Below, piece by piece: positions 1-13,791 of a DNA stretch of 64,000 nt. The notes under the pieces were generated by a model. It saw only the letters and a program-made list of their open reading frames with translations, ran no database searches and had not been told where the DNA came from. The stretch lies in NCBI GenBank assembly GCA_014706295.1, contig JACSVZ010000008.1:682001-746000 (forward strand). Direction: 5' to 3'. This stretch comes from Lycocorax pyrrhopterus obiensis. Taxonomy: Eukaryota; Chordata; Aves; Passeriformes; Paradisaeidae. Made by a program: the position numbers and the translations under genes. Positions within the stretch are counted from its first letter, which is position 1. The number at the start of each line of letters is the position of its first letter.

Positions 1-1393
1 AAGTCCTGAGCAACGAGCCTGGAGCCCTGGAAATCTGCACTGACAAGGAAATCACTTAGTTTTGCCTCACACAGAAGCAGCGAGCCAGGGCTTTGCCCTG
101 CTTGATGAGCTAAAATGCAAATAAAGGAAATATCCTCATTTGTGTAGGATTCCTTTTGTTTTCCATCAGGGACAGCTGATGGTCTCTGTCCTTCAGAGGG
201 CTGTAAACCTGCTAGGACTAAAATAACAGCGGGAACATCAGTGCAAGGAGATGAAGCCGGTATTTTATCACTGTGGGTGTGTCCTCATATCCAGTATGGG
301 ACAGTGGGACACTCGGGGCAGCTTCCATGGGTTTAGCCACCCTGTAACTGTGCTTTTCTAGGAGCATGCCTGGGAAGATGCTGGAGTTCAGCAACTGGGA
401 ACTGAAACCCCGGTAGCTTTTCCTGTGTTAGCCCCTGCTCTGCGCTCAAGGAGAGGGGTTTTTGTGGAGACGCTTTTGGAAAACCCCAGGAAAAGCAAAC
501 TCTTTTCTCACGGGCAGTTACACAGAGTATCCCCTTACACAAAGTATCTGCTAAACACCTGATCAGCTTGAGCTCTGCTCAACATTTCTGGGGTCCCAGG
601 AGGTCCTGACATCTCCAGTGGCATCATCAGAGCTTCTCCTGCCCCCTCTGGCAGGCCCCATGTGCCAGCCCTCTTCCCTTGGGTGGGGTTCCCGCCCATT
701 CCCACTCTTTCCCCAGCCGTGAAGTCCTTTCTCCAGTCCCACCTGCCCTGCCCGGGGGCTGGGACAGCTGGAGGGAGAGGAAGGATTGGGCCTGGCTGCC
801 CCTACTTCAGCGGGCTGCTCCAGGGATCCCTTAATTAGCCTTGCACCCCACTCAGGCAACGTGAAGTGCCGTGAGAGCACCGAGGCTGCTCCCCGTGGAG
901 GCACAGCTGGTTTGTGCAGGGTGTTGTTCCTTTTTCCTGCATGGACACATGGGCTGTGTTAGCATTCTGGCACGTGGCAAGAAGTGCAGGGAGGTTTCTT
1001 CCTTCTGCCTCCTTCTACAGCATCGAGGATCTTTCCTCTGGATCTGGATTGATTTGGATGGGAGGATCCATAGGTTTGAAAGGGGAAGTTGGAGACCTCA
1101 GGCCAGCTCACTTCACGGATGTGAATTTTGCACTGGGAATTAAGCCCTTGGGATGGGGTGGGAGACCAGCCCCAGGAAGGAGGGAGGGAAGCACCTGGAA
1201 GTGAGCAACTCTCTCTCTCTTGTGCCATCCTTGCCTCGGGCTGGTTCCCACCTGGGTCTCCATGGACACAAGGTGAAGCCCTCACTGCAATGCACCTTTA
1301 TTGAGCAGCAGGAGGGCAGCTTATGGCCCAGATCCGGGTGCTCCTGTATTTGTCCCTTGGGGAAAGTTTCTGCAAGAATTGTGAAGGGGAAAT
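1..1393. other. Intergenic, no gene seen
   Basis: Mixed-composition unique sequence. Open frames of up to about 115 codons overlap each other on both strands and show no known domain. Confidence 0.6.
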
Positions 1394-2108
1394 GGAATCC
1401 CAGAATGGTTTGGGTTGGATGGGAATTTAGAAACCATCCAGTGCCACCCCTGCCATGAGCAGGGACACCTTCCACTGTCCCAGGCTGCTCCAAGCCCCAA
1501 TGTCCAGCCTGGCCTTGGACACTGCCAGGGATCCAGGGACAGCCACAGCTTCTCTGGGCACCCTGTGCCAGGGCCTGCCCACCCTCCCAGGGAACAATTC
1601 CTTCCCAATATCCCATCCATCCCTGCCCTCTGGCACTGGGAACCCATTCCCTGTGTCCTGTCTCTCCAGGCTTTTGTGAATAGTCCTTCTCCATCTTTCC
1701 CATCAGCTCCTTCAAGCTGCAATTGGATCACCTGGGAGCTTCTCCTCTCCAGGCTGAACAATCCCAGCTCTCCCAGCCTTTCCTCCCAGCAGAGCTGCTC
1801 CATCCCTCTGACCATCCTGGAGCCCCTCTGGACTCTCTGCAGCAGCTCCAGGCCCTCCCTGTGCTGGGCCCCAGGGCTGGGGCAGCTCTGCAGGTGGGGT
1901 CTCACCTGAGCCCAGGGGCAGAGGGGCAGAATCCCCCCTCCCCTGCTGCCCATGCTGGGGGCTCAGCCCAGGGCACGGGGGGGTTCTGGGTCCCAGCTCT
2001 CACCCACAGCACCCCCAGGTCCTTCTCCAGGGCTGCTCCAGCTGCTCATCCCCAGCCTGGATTGACCCCAGGGGTTGCCCTGATCCAGGGGCAGCACCAG
2101 CACTTGAT
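1394..2108 (-). mobile_element. CR1 LINE fragment, about 715 bp
   Basis: The minus-strand copy begins with the CR1 3' end (ccagaatggtttgggttgg on plus) and runs through the shared core (gctgctccaagcccca, ggatccaggg, cagggcctgcccaccctccc). It extends further 5' into the element (ggtctcacctgagcccagg) than most copies here. The same extension is seen in the copy at 62629, so the two share a subfamily. It is 5'-truncated, with no reverse transcriptase. Confidence 0.92.
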
Positions 2109-4404
2109 ACCCCATGAAACACCCCCTGTTTTAATGCTTTCCCCTGGCAGGTCAGTGTTGCTTCCACTGCAGCCCAAAGGAAAGGACTCATTCAGAAATC
2201 GGTAATTTTACTTCCACTGTGCCATTAGTGCCACATTTCATCAGCTGAGGGTCCCTCCCTCGCCCCGGGGTGCCCGCGGTGCTCTGCAGGCTGTGGTTTG
2301 TGCTGTTGCTGTGCTAGCGGGGCTGACAGGAGCAGAACCTCCCCGCAGCTGCCTCCTCCCCTCCGTGAAAACTCCCTCATGGGACTGATTGTCAGAATCG
2401 AGGTCATGACGCAGGTATGTTTGAGAAACCCTTTCAAGTGATCAGGGGTGGGGAAGAGCAAAAATCAGGGCTTGCTGGATCAGCAGGCTCTGACCTAGCC
2501 TGCAAGGTGAGCGGGCCACGGGGAGGAACCAGGTCTGTAGCACAGCCTCTAGCGGAAAACTGCTCCATTTAGGCAAGAAAAGTGACTCTGTCAAACTAAA
2601 CCCACGAGCAGTGGAAACTAAACTTCAGCTTTTTGGGTTCCCACACTTCATAAAATACATCTGTGGGGGTAATGGTTTGTGAGAATGAAGAAATGCTCGT
2701 CGTGGAGGATTTTCAATATCAGTTGTTCAAACACACCCTGAAGTCTGCAAGGGCAGGTGCAGCCTCCCCTGGAGCCTGGCGGGGTTGGAGGAGGTCTGCA
2801 CCCAGCTGCCCCTCTGCCACTGCAGGAGCTGATCCCCCTTTGCAGCCTGGCACCATCAGCCATGGGGTTTTTTCTATAACTTATGGATGGTTCTTGCAGA
2901 CTGGACCACTCACTCCTTTGCTCTGCAGTCTGCACCTGTTTCCTTCACCTGCGTTTTCTGCAGCTGATGCTGAAGGGGACTCTGACTCTAAATCCAGAAC
3001 CCCCCAATTTATGGCCACGGAGTCTTCCTGACAGGAATTTTTTATCTTGCCTCTTTATTTTTTATCTTGTGTCCTCTTTAGATGTGGTGTCTGTGCTTTG
3101 GGACATGCAGAAGATCAGGACAGGCACTGCTGGTGGGACTCATTCTCTATCAGGTCATTTTTAATTAAAAACTATTCCTTTTGGGTGTTTCCAGAGTAGA
3201 AACCAGACCTACCTTGGGTCATCATGGGATAATACTCAACAATTCACCAACCCAGGTAAGCAGGGTGAAAACAAGAAAATAAATTAATGGGTATTTTGAG
3301 AGATGGCGAAGGTTGGCAACCCTCGGGTCACAGGATCGAGACAACCTTGGTTTGTGCCATAAGTCTCCGTCCCTGGATGGAACTGGGCCTCATTTTGGAA
3401 AACAGAAGCATCCTTCCTTTTAGCTGGTGGCAGCGGCATCTCCCGTTGTAGTTTAAGTCCAGTTTTGCAGGCAAGTTTACCTGTGCAAGGACCTCTGGGA
3501 TCTCCTTCCAGCCTGAGCCGAGAGCTAACCCCCTGGCAGTGTCCGTCCTTTCACCCCCGTGCTTTTGCTGCTCTCCTGCCCCCACAATGACAGGATTTGC
3601 CGTGATTTCGAGGGCAGGTGAGATGTGAGGTGACGTTTATGGCCCTGGACACGTTGTGTCCAGGTGCCCGAGGAACGAGCTCCACTCCAGCCAGCAGAGC
3701 TGATGTTAACACTGGAGACACACCCCCAGTGGTTGGTCTGGGTTTATTCTTCTATCAAACATCACTTTTAATAAAAAAAAAAAAAGGAGCTTTTTTTCTC
3801 TCTTACAGGATCTGTGAATGCCTCATATGGTCAAGACACGGAGATTGTTGCTAACCATAAACACCACGGGTAATTCCTGCTCGTTGTAAGTGTGACCAGA
3901 TGCTGGCACTCGCTGTGCCCATGGAAATCAGGCACTCTCCTCTTCCCAGCCTCTCCAGGAACCTCAGCGCTCTGACTCACAGGGAAGGCAGGGAGAGAGG
4001 AAAAGGAATGGAAAGAACGCAAAGCAGCTGCTCACAGCGTTTTATTTCTCCTGGATCTAGTGGAAGGGAAGGAAAACTTTTGAGACTGAAGACAAAAGAG
4101 GTTGAATAGTGATGCTGAGGTGTTATTTCTCCTTGAACAACACCGGGATTTTTCTGTGCCTCCTCTTTTCAGCAAGCAGGAATCTGTGGCTTTGGTTCAA
4201 GCCACTGTTGGGAGGAGCTCCAAAAGCCAAACAAGTGAAGGTAGAAATAAAAGCCAGAGGTGAAGGTTTCTTTGGAAACCAAAGAAGTCTCTCTAGATTT
4301 CAGCTCTCAAAAATTTGCCAGAGCTAAAAGAGCAAGAGGCAGGTTGGTTTCAGCAGGGCTGTGCCAACAAACAGCCCAAACACAGCTCCTTGAGAGTAAA
4401 GAAG
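2109..4404. other. Intergenic, no gene seen
   Basis: Unique sequence with one A-run near 3771; no exon with conserved content is recognised. Confidence 0.6.
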
Positions 4405-4715
4405 ATCAGTAAGAGATCACCTCATTCTAAACCCCTGCCGTGAACAGGGGCCCCTTCCAATAAACCAATAAACCAATAAACCAATAAACCAATAAACCAA
4501 TACCTTCCAATAAACTGTCCAGCCTGGCCTTGGACACTGCCAGGGATCCAGGGGCAGCCTGTGCCAGGGCTTCTGCACCCTCAGAGAGAACAATTTTTTC
4601 CTAATTTCAGCTCTAAACCTCCTCTCTTCCAGTGTGAAGCCGCTCCCTGTTGTCCTATCACTACACACTCTTGTGAACAGTCTCTCTCCTGTTGTGTGGC
4701 CCCTGCTCCAGACAC
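4405..4715 (-). mobile_element. CR1 LINE fragment with internal tandem repeat
   Basis: A diverged copy recognisable from acccctgccgtgaacagggg, cctggccttggacactgcc and gttgtcctatcactacacac. It belongs to a different CR1 subfamily from the majority (it has the older tcctatcactacac block). An 8-bp repeat has expanded inside it at 4457-4503. Confidence 0.82.
4457..4503. repeat. 8-bp tandem repeat (AATAAACC)n inside CR1
   Basis: Five full units of AATAAACC plus a partial one, bounded by copies of CCTTCCAATAAA on both sides, which suggests expansion by slippage from that sequence. On the minus strand it yields a false repetitive peptide. Confidence 0.9.
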
Positions 4716-7700
4716 CCCAAACCATGAGCTGCTGATCCTTCAGGGTCACTTGGGTTGGCACAAATCCCTGGTGCAGGCAGGCTGCTCTTCCATCAGCTCT
4801 GGGAGAATTCCCGAGCATCACCACTCTGCGGAGAGGGAATTTTGGATCAAAGAGCCCGCTGGGTTCCCAGCCACTGCCACGGCAGCCCTTGGATCTCCGG
4901 AATCCAGGTGGCACACCCGGATCCAGGGGAGCGGTGCCGGCTGCAGGCTGTGCACAGGGCTGCCAGCACCACCACAGACGCAGCGTGCTCCGGGGAAGCT
5001 CCTGAGCATCAGCCAAGCGGGATGAGGATCCTTCCAAGCTCCTCGCGCGCCGCCCGCACCCCCTCGGCACACGGCGCTGCTGGGAAAGGTAGCTCGCCCT
5101 CCCTGAGCCAGAAATGGAAAGGATTAGCACATTTTTCATCCCCCAGAGGGAACAGGAGGCTGTTTTACCTCTCGAAAATGGGTTGTAGTCGCTGACTGCT
5201 GCCTAGGGGATTACACGGCACGCCTTGCCCAGAGTCCGTGCAAGTGGTTTTGGGTAGGGATCCCCATCCAAGCACTCCGTGGATAATTTCCCAAATGCAG
5301 AGAGCCAGCGCAGCGATCCCACCCCCAGCACTTCCAGGAGGCAGCGTTTTGTCAGGAAACACAGTGCTGGGGAAGCTTACAGCTTGTCCTGGGCTCTCCA
5401 CAGCTCCCCAAAGAGGGGCTGCTCACAGCCAAGGCCCTGCAGAGGCAGCTGGCACAGGGCACCACAGCAGCAGCCCCTGCTCCCGAGGTGATCTCCAGGG
5501 CTCGTTTCCTTGCTCCTCCCTCACCCACGCCTTCCATGCCACTCCAAGATCGCGGCTCCCAAGGTGAGGGCGAGCCTGGCCAAAGTTCGATGGCCAAATG
5601 ACCTTTGCAAGCAGAGGGGAGGTTGCAACTCCAACAGCAGACCCAGGAGTGGGGCAGGCAGTGGGTGTTTTCCCCTTTCTCTCTGCCTTGCTCTCTGCTT
5701 TTGTTGGCATTTTTGTTTGGTTTTTTTTTTAAATATCAGCCCGTGTCAAAGCCCAGCACTGAAGAATTTCCTCCCTGTTTAAAAGCCACCCCTGAGTGCA
5801 GAAAGCTGAGATTTGGCAGGGAAGCTGAGTGAAGTTCCTTGGAGCAGCTTCCTGTGAAAGGCTTGGGGCTTCGAAGTTCCGCATCAAGGTCTCACAGCAC
5901 ATTTTGCACCTCTTTTGTTTCAAGGGGCCCATAAACGACCTGCCCAGGAAGATTTCTCAGCGCATTACCAGTGCTGGGAGACCCGAGGTGTGTGGGTGTT
6001 TCTCACCCTTTGGGCAGAGAATTCAGGTTTGCCCAATTTCCCTGGAAAGCACTGTGGCCATACAGGAGAACCCGCACCAAGGAGGTTTCCAGGGACATTT
6101 TCCTTCTCACGTCCACAGCCACACCAACAGGAGCGGGCACAAGCTCCTAAATTCCCATGAATGGGAAAATCCTCAAAGAAGAAGCTCTAACAAACAGTCC
6201 TCGGAGACCCCAAGGGCTCAGCCACAAAGAAGAGAAGGTCTGGGGTCTTTTCAGCCTTGGGTTGGGGACGGTTTTATGCTGGGTTTTAGACTTGCCTGTA
6301 GACCTTGTGTAATCAAAAATAGAACTGTAAATTCATCATCTGCTTTGTTCTGTGCAAGTAATTCTCTATTCACAGCTCACCCTCATCCTGCAGAGCAACT
6401 CACATGCTCTGGTTTGTTACGCCAGCATAGTCTAATTCCAGAGATCACAAAAATAATATTCCAAGTCTAATCCCAAAGAAAGGATTACCAGGGATCAAAT
6501 CCATTATTTCACAATAAATCCCTTTTATGTCTTTTTTTTTTTCCCATCAGCGATCAAAGCAAGTGGATTTCAGCTCTAAAATGCTTCTGCTGTACAGCAG
6601 AAGAGATCCTTGCTCAAGGCACAAGGCTTAACATTTACTTGCTTCTTCGTTTTTTTTTTTTTTGCACAGTATCAAAGGAGATTTATTTTTTCCCCCTTGC
6701 CAAAAATAAAGTCTGGTCTAGATTCTCAGCTGCAGCTGAGAGCACTGGGAAAGAAAGGAGCTACAGCCCATTTTTGCATCTTCCTAATCTTGTAGGACAG
6801 CTCCTAATCTTCTCAAATTGTCAGCAGCCCATCAGTGCTGTTTCCTCCTTTAGAGTCCAAGCTGAAGAGAGAAGCTCTGGCTGTAGGAAGGGGAGATTTA
6901 GAGACCACCAAAGGGTTTTTTTTGCCCTCTAAACACAAGGGCAGGCTTAGCTCACCAATTGCAGTGTTTCTGTCATTGGTACTGCCCCAGTTTGCTGCAC
7001 GAAGCTCCAGAACGACGCGGGAGCCTTGAGCATCCCTCTGCCCTGGGCTGGGACTCTGCAGCTCTCATCCCCCACCTGCCTGTTTTCCACCAAGCACAGC
7101 CAGAGCCACCAGCCCCAGCATTCCAGACCTGCTGGCCCGGCTGACGTGGGCAGAGGCAGCCACCTGCTTCCCCTGCACCACATCCCAGGGGAGGCCACTG
7201 CAAACCAGCCCCGTGCCGGCCTCCACCACGGGCCACCACGAACAGCACAGACTGGGCGGAGCAGACTGTGCCTCCTCAAGGCTGGGAGGTCCGGCTCTTC
7301 ACGGCTCCTCCTCCAGCTGGACCGTATTTTCAGTCCTCACCTCAGCCTGCTGGACTTAGCTCTGCTGAAGCCAACAGACTGATACAGGTCAGGTCAGTGA
7401 TGGTGAAAAACTCAGTGATGGCTGTGCTGTATGCAGCACCGTAAAAGGGGCTGAGCTGTGCGTACGGCTGGAGAAACAAACAGCACAAATGCCCCCACAC
7501 TGCCATGCCCTTCGGTCTTCCAGCACTTTCTACACGGGCCACAACGAGAGGAGGAGAAGTGCCATCACTCGTCCTTGTAAAAATCACCAGCCCTTGAATG
7601 TCCCTCTCTGCCATCCTCCTAAAGACCAGGGATCATCTCCTCGTGGAGGCTGCTCGGGACACGGAGAGCCTTTGAGGAGGTGGGGTTGGTCGGCCTTGTG

Positions 7701-10700
7701 GCACGAAGATTTCTACCAAAAATTACAGAATCATTAAGGTTGGAGAAGAGCTTTAAGATTATCCAGGCCAACCATCAACCCAGAACCACCAACATTATAA
7801 AAAAACAGATTTTCCCTACATTTCCTAAAAAAAAAAATTAAAATCTTGTTTCCCTTGTTTCCCTAGGGATGCATCCAGTCCAGGGCTGAGACTTGAGCTC
7901 CTGAGCACATAAGCTAAGAAGCGGGATGCTGCCTGTGCTGGAGATTCATCCCTTTTCCCAGGAATGTGGGCGAATTTCTGCCCCTCTCAGAAGCAGCACT
8001 GAAGCAAAGCCTGCTGATTAATGCGTAAATCCTGCAAAGTCCAACAGAATGGAAAACTTCCCACTCCACGCTTTGCAGTCACAGGAACCAGGCCTCTCAA
8101 GACAAAAAAAAAGAAAAAAAGGGAGGAGGAGAAAGATCTTGGTAAAGAGGAGGTGGGGTGAAGGTCGTGCCATCACCCCCCTGGCTCTCCTTGTGCTTTC
8201 ATCCCTTGGAGCAGGGATTCCAAAGCGGGATGCGCGAGACGACCTGAAGGGCAGCAGGAGGCAATCCTGGGATTGCAGTAGCACGTGTATGCCATTTATA
8301 AACACACACTCAGCTGAGGTGCATGCTTAAAAATGGTTTTCGCAGAGAGGGGAGCACAATAAAGAAAGCTTGGAGGCCACTGACCCAGAGGAATCACCAC
8401 TCCCAGCTGGAGTTTCAGCCCAAAAAGCTCAGGAAAATCGGCTGCCAGAGCAGGGCAGAGCCCCTCAGCACCCCTGCAAAGCTGAGGGGAGGTTTTGGAG
8501 CCAGTCATAGGCTGCTTCCAGGGAGAAATAGCGTGTTCCAGAATTCCTTTTCAGCCTGGAATGGAATAACCACCAGCACTGGAACACGCGGCAAAAGCCT
8601 CCGAGAAGTTGCCATCAACTCATCACGAAAAATAACGATAAAAAAAGCCCTCGGTGGATTGACCAGTGTTCAAAAATACATCCAAAGGATGCTCTTGCAC
8701 GTCAGCCTGCTCTGGCACGCTCCTTCTGCACAGGCTTCCAGATGGTCCATCTTTTTCGCCCTCCCTCTTTTTTTTTGAGCGGACAGCCTGAGGCACAGCA
8801 GGACCATATCACTGCTTTATTTGAGAGCAGGGAAAATGAAAGTTGTCTCAGCAAAAAAGAAATTATTTTTCTGAAAGTAATTAAAAGAAAAATAATTCTC
8901 GGGTTTCCTTCCATTCTTGTTATCCTTCCCCACACAAGCCCACAGTTTTTAGAGAGCCCAGCTCAGCAGAGGCTTAAAGGAGCCTCTTGGTGGTTGATAG
9001 CCCCTGTATTGCAGTCGCTGATTCACAGATTAATGTATTTTTCGAGTCTAAAAATATGGACAACTTCAAGTGCAGCAAAAGAAACCCTATGCACTATAGA
9101 TCCATTTATTAGACAGTTTTCAAGGTTTTCCAAAAGGAACCTGTTAAAATGATTTCACACTCTCTTTCAGTAAAAAAAAAAAGAAATTAATTTCTCAGGG
9201 TCTGCTGTGGAGCTGGTTGAGTTCAGGAGGCAAAACCTTAAATCTCGATGATTATGTGCTGTTTAAGTGTGATACTACAGCAGGGAGGGGAAAACCCAGC
9301 CTTGCACCTCCGGGGGCTCCGGGGCTGTGAATGGAACAAGTTGCTTTTCCTGCCACCAGGTCCTGAAAAAAGGAGGGGAAAATCATCAAGAAGAGCAAGC
9401 ACGTGCAGTAGGAACTCAACTGCTTTTTACCACTTCCCCCTTTTCTCTTTCAAAAAGCTGCTTGATGAGAAATCAGCAGAGGGGAGGGAAAGATTTCCTG
9501 ATGGTGCAACCAGCTCCTGGCTGTGACCATGGTGTGGCTCTCTCCCGTGCTAAGGCTCCCTCCAAAAATGTGCGGCTTCAGCACACACCCAACAAGTCCT
9601 ACACCCCCAAAATTAGAGAATCTGTTGGTTTAGGAACCTGGATTGAGGCCTGCTCACATCTGAGCCTCCCTTGTGCCTCCTGGCCCTCTGCTGAGAGCTC
9701 ATCCTTGGAAGATGCCAAGGGGAGCAATCCAAGTCAATCAGAAACACGAAGCTACTCAGCCTCCAAAAAACCCCTGGATGGGAGTCAAACAATACAAGTT
9801 TTGAGAATTATTTTAGACTAAATTCTTCCTCAGGACATGATCTCCAAGGGTGAAAGCTCAGCCCCACGGAGGCCGAGAGCAAAACTCCTGCAGACCTCAG
9901 CAGGACCTGGCTCCCACCCAAAGCAAACTTTTCAAGTCCCAGTCAAGCTCTTCAGCTGCAGACGTTCATTTCTATTATTTCTGCAGCCTTTTTGTCTCAC
10001 CAAAGGGATCCTTCTGCAGTGGCCATCCAAAAGCCGTTGACAAGACAGAAGAAATTTAATTTGCAGCTGAAAAAGATGTCTATAGATTTCTTTTAATTTT
10101 GTTTTCCCAATTAAAATCAGTGTGTCTGTGACACGGTCTCCAAGCGTGGTGGTGTCCGTCTGGCTGGTGGAGGAGTCTGACATCCCTCAAACCCTTTGGG
10201 GACTGGGGTTATGTCCCGTTCTGTTCCTGCACAGCCTCTCACCCTACAGGGCCCGGCGTCTGCCACAGGAGCCTTCCAGGGACCATGGTAAAAGCAATTA
10301 TAAACACAAGCATTTTGATTTCAGCCTTGCTGCCTCTCCCCGTGCCAGCATTGTTTGTCATTCCCAGCAGACCCACGGCATTTTCCCCTCCCAGGGAAGA
10401 GCCCTGTGACAACGATGCTGGAAGTGCTCACTGCTCTGACATTTGGAGCCACGGTAACGAGTAAAACATGAAGCCTCCATTTTACAGCGAGTTTGGTGAC
10501 TCCTGATGATTTGTTTTAAAGCTCCTGGAAACCAGCAGTTGCACCAGTCTCCATTCTCGCTGTCAGAAGGAAACATCCATGTGGCCACAGGGGATGGCTC
10601 AAAAACACGGCTCTGGGCGTGCCAAAGAGCTGGGAAACAAAGAGCAGCCCATGCTGGACTAGTTTTGTTCCTGGAGATCACCCTGGTGACCAGCCAGGTC

Positions 10701-11463
10701 ACCCCGTGGCTGGCAGGGATGAAGACTCATCTCACACCAGCTCCATGGCCACATGACCAGAGGTGACCACAGCCTCTGCCCAAGGGCAGACACCTCCTTC
10801 ACCCAAAAAATCAACGCCAACAACCCCAACCAACCTCTCTTCCCTCTGCTCCCTGCGTTAAAACGCCAAGAAATTCTGTTGCAAGAGGAATTCCCCACCC
10901 CGAATGCCGCAGGTTCAGACCCCAGCTCTCTACCAGAGCCCCGAAGTTTTCCCCATCTGCTGGCTCTTATGGAATCATTCTCAGCAACCAGAAACACAAC
11001 AGGCTTTGGAGGAGAGAAAACAAACCAGGCCTTGCTTCCACCTTCATCTCCTCTCCACAGGCTCTGACGTTTTTCGTGCGACGGGAGCGGGGCTGCGCCC
11101 TCCTCGTTCCTATATATGCCAAGTTGGTGACTTGCCACGCTTTCGGAGCCCACAAACCTCGGGCTTCGTCCAAGGAAGGAAGTCAGGCTCTGGCAGAGGC
11201 AACTGCACTGAACTTGCTCAAACACGGAGATTTCCAGAGCTCTCCTGTCCCGCAGCCCAAAGGACATTGCAACACCACCCCGAGAGCCCGACATGCCGGA
11301 GCGGGCGCTGACGTCCCGGTTAGATCCAAGCCACTACAGGAAGACGGGAATTTTAGACCCTGGGAAATGCAGGGCTGCAAGAACCTGTAGGATTTCCTAA
11401 GATTTGCCCTCAGGACACGGGAGAATCGTGAGCTTTCGTGTTGTTTTCTTCACTCACATTTTT
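4716..11463. other. Intergenic, no gene seen
   Basis: About 6.7 kb holding only the short CR1 relic at 7728 and several T or A runs (about 5721, 6649, 8103). The 213-codon frame at 5829-6470 has no recognisable domain and low-complexity composition. Confidence 0.55.
7728..7800 (-). mobile_element. Short old CR1 fragment
   Basis: cagaatcattaaggttggag followed by ccaaccatcaacccagaacc on plus is the 3' end of an older CR1 subfamily in minus orientation. Only about 70 bp remain. Confidence 0.7.
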
Positions 11464-11860
11464 CAAGGAAAGGCTGGGAGAGCTGGGATTGTTCAGCCTG
11501 GAGAGGAGAAGCTTTGGGGTGACCAAATTGTGGCCTTGCAGGGCCTGAAGGAGCTGCAGGAAACATGGAGAGAGACTCTTTACAAGGGCTGGAGAGACAG
11601 GACACAGGGAATGGCTTCCCAGTGCCAGAGGGCAGGGATGGATGGGATCTTGGGCAGGATTTGTTCCCAGGAGGGTGGGCAGGCCCTGGCACAGGGTGCC
11701 CAGAGAAGCTGTGGCTGCCCCTGGATCCCTGGCAGTGCCCAAGGCCAGGTTGGACATTGGGGCTTGGAGCAGCCTGGGACAGTGGAAGGTGTCCCTGCCC
11801 ATGGCCAGGGTGGCACTGGGTGGGCTTTGAGGTCCCTTCTCACCCAAACCACTCTGGGGA
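11464..11860 (+). mobile_element. CR1 LINE fragment, about 400 bp
   Basis: A plus-oriented copy running from aaggctgggagagctggg (block gttcagcctggagaggagaa) to the 3' end cacccaaaccactctgggg. The overlapping open frames on both strands are translations of this element. Confidence 0.92.
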
Positions 11861-13194
11861 TGCCGTGGCTCCCCGCTAGCTCAGCTCAGACGCAGGGGAT
11901 GTCTGCGCTGTACCAAACACAGATGCCCTGGCAGACGCTCGCTCAGGACCACGAAATGAGCTTGAGAAACTGCAGCAATGGGGAAATGCAAGATAACATC
12001 AGCTGGGGTTGGGAGTTCTCTGGAGGGAGCAGCCATTTTGTCCCCCCACAAAAAAAAGAGTGAAAATACAAGAACTGGGGGAACACGAGGGTTAAAACAC
12101 CCTGATGAGGAGGATAAGGGCAGCTCATGACTCTCCAGAGAAGGCAGCAGAGCAGCCCATCTGCAGGAACAAGTGCCCGGGAGGATCTTGTGAAGGGAGA
12201 TCCCTGTGAGGATCAAGAATGGCCCCAGGCTAACACACTCTCACACCAAAACAACCCGCAGAATTCTGGTAAGGAGTCCCACCCTGCTGGAAATCATCTA
12301 CGCTTTTCCTTAACAAGTTTATGATTTCAGGCATTTTTGTGGATTTTTTCACAGCAAAATGTTGTTCCTGGAAAAATTTATATTTATTACAAGTGAAGCT
12401 TTTCACAGAAACCTGCAGGAACAAGCCTGGTGCTTGGAAGCCTTCTGGGATGACACTTAAATTCCCCCTATTATTCAGCCCATGGATCTGAACCCAGATT
12501 TTCCACCTTCAGTTTACTGCTTGCTCTGGAACATCGTCTCTCTGGGATCTCTTCTCTTCTTCCCAGACTGAGATCCCCCTTCCTGAGGCCTGTGGTTACA
12601 TTTAAATTACTGAGCTTGGCAAAGTAAAATGACCCGGTGGTGGAGGCATTCCCTTGGCAGGATCTTCACACTGCGAGGCCTCTGATCACCACAGGAAGAG
12701 TTCCCAAAACCTTTTGGCTGGTGATCCTGCTTCCAGTTTCACTTCCAAGCTTGTTGCCCCACTTCCACAATCCCTTAGGCTCTGCTGTCATCCAAAAAGC
12801 GCCATCGATCCCACTGGGCTCTCAATCTTCTGCTTGGGAAACCATTCCCACTGAATTGCTTTGTCACCGGTCACCTGGATGGCTTGGAACACACTTTTCC
12901 CTGACCTGCTACCAGTAATTAATTCCTTTTCACCCGGCCCAGGTTGTAAATTGTGTTTCTGATCCCAGCCCTGAACCTTTGTGGTTTTTCTCGTTGTGGC
13001 ATTTGCCCGCCGTGCGTCAAACGCAGCAGCGCTGCGCCCTGAGCGTGTAAGCAAAGGCTTGATGAGCTCTTACTTCCACATTTTTTGGCCAGGGCACAAA
13101 TTCTGGTTTGTGGTTTCAGATTAGGTCTTCAGCATGTGATGTGTGCAGGCAACACCCACACTGTTCTCCCAGCAGAGTACTGATGCTGAACCAT
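11861..13194. other. Intergenic, no gene seen
   Basis: Unique sequence; nothing recognised. Confidence 0.6.
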
Positions 13195-13389
13195 GGAAAT
13201 CCCAGACTGGTTTGGGTTGGAGGGACCTCAAAGCCCATCCAGCCCCACCCCCTGCCATGGGCAGGGACACCTTCCACCGTCCCAGGCTGCTCCAAGCCCC
13301 AGTGTCCAGCCTGGCCTTGGACACTGCCAGGGATCCAGGGGCAGCCACAGCTGCTCTGGGCACCCTGTGCCAGGGCCTGCCCACCCTCC
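13195..13389 (-). mobile_element. CR1 LINE 3' fragment
   Basis: About 195 bp from the tail (cccagactggtttgggttgg) to the block cagggcctgcccaccctcc, where it is abruptly truncated at the 5' end of the element. Confidence 0.92.
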
Positions 13390-13753
13390 ACATCTGTGAT
13401 AAATTACTGCGGATTTAGTACAACTGTTAAACACGGAAGCCAGTGAAGTCCATGTAACTCTCTCATCTGTGCACACACTTCAACACCCCCACTAGATCAC
13501 AATCTGAACCTGCATCTTTGCACCCATCTATTCTTTTGAGATTGCAATCAAGCGAAAAGCCAAGAACTGCATGCTCTAAATAACACGTGTTTAATCTGGA
13601 AATCATTCTGCTCTTACAGTGTGCAAGAACTGTGACTGTCCCAAAAACGAGTTAGGTCCACAGCGGAGCATCTGCTGTGCTCCCTGGATCAGGGAGGATC
13701 CAGCAGGACACCACAGTGTCAGCCTTGGAGCTGCTGGTGACAGCATCGAGCAG

Positions 13754-13754
<1 letters not shown>

Positions 13755-13787
<33 letters not shown>
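13755..13787. repeat. (CT)n microsatellite
   Basis: A pure CT dinucleotide run of about 33 bp, likely polymorphic in length. Confidence 0.95.

Positions 13788-13791
<4 letters not shown>

Noticed and set aside
1321..1953. Overlapping frames with recurring peptide ends such as GTGCPEKLW and VPGPAHPP here and at a dozen other places
   Set aside because: All coincide with CR1 copies; the recurrence is the repeat, not a gene family.
5829..6470. Open frame of 213 codons on the plus strand
   Set aside because: No family resemblance, no splice or promoter support, and Ser/Gln/Arg-rich composition as expected from random reading.
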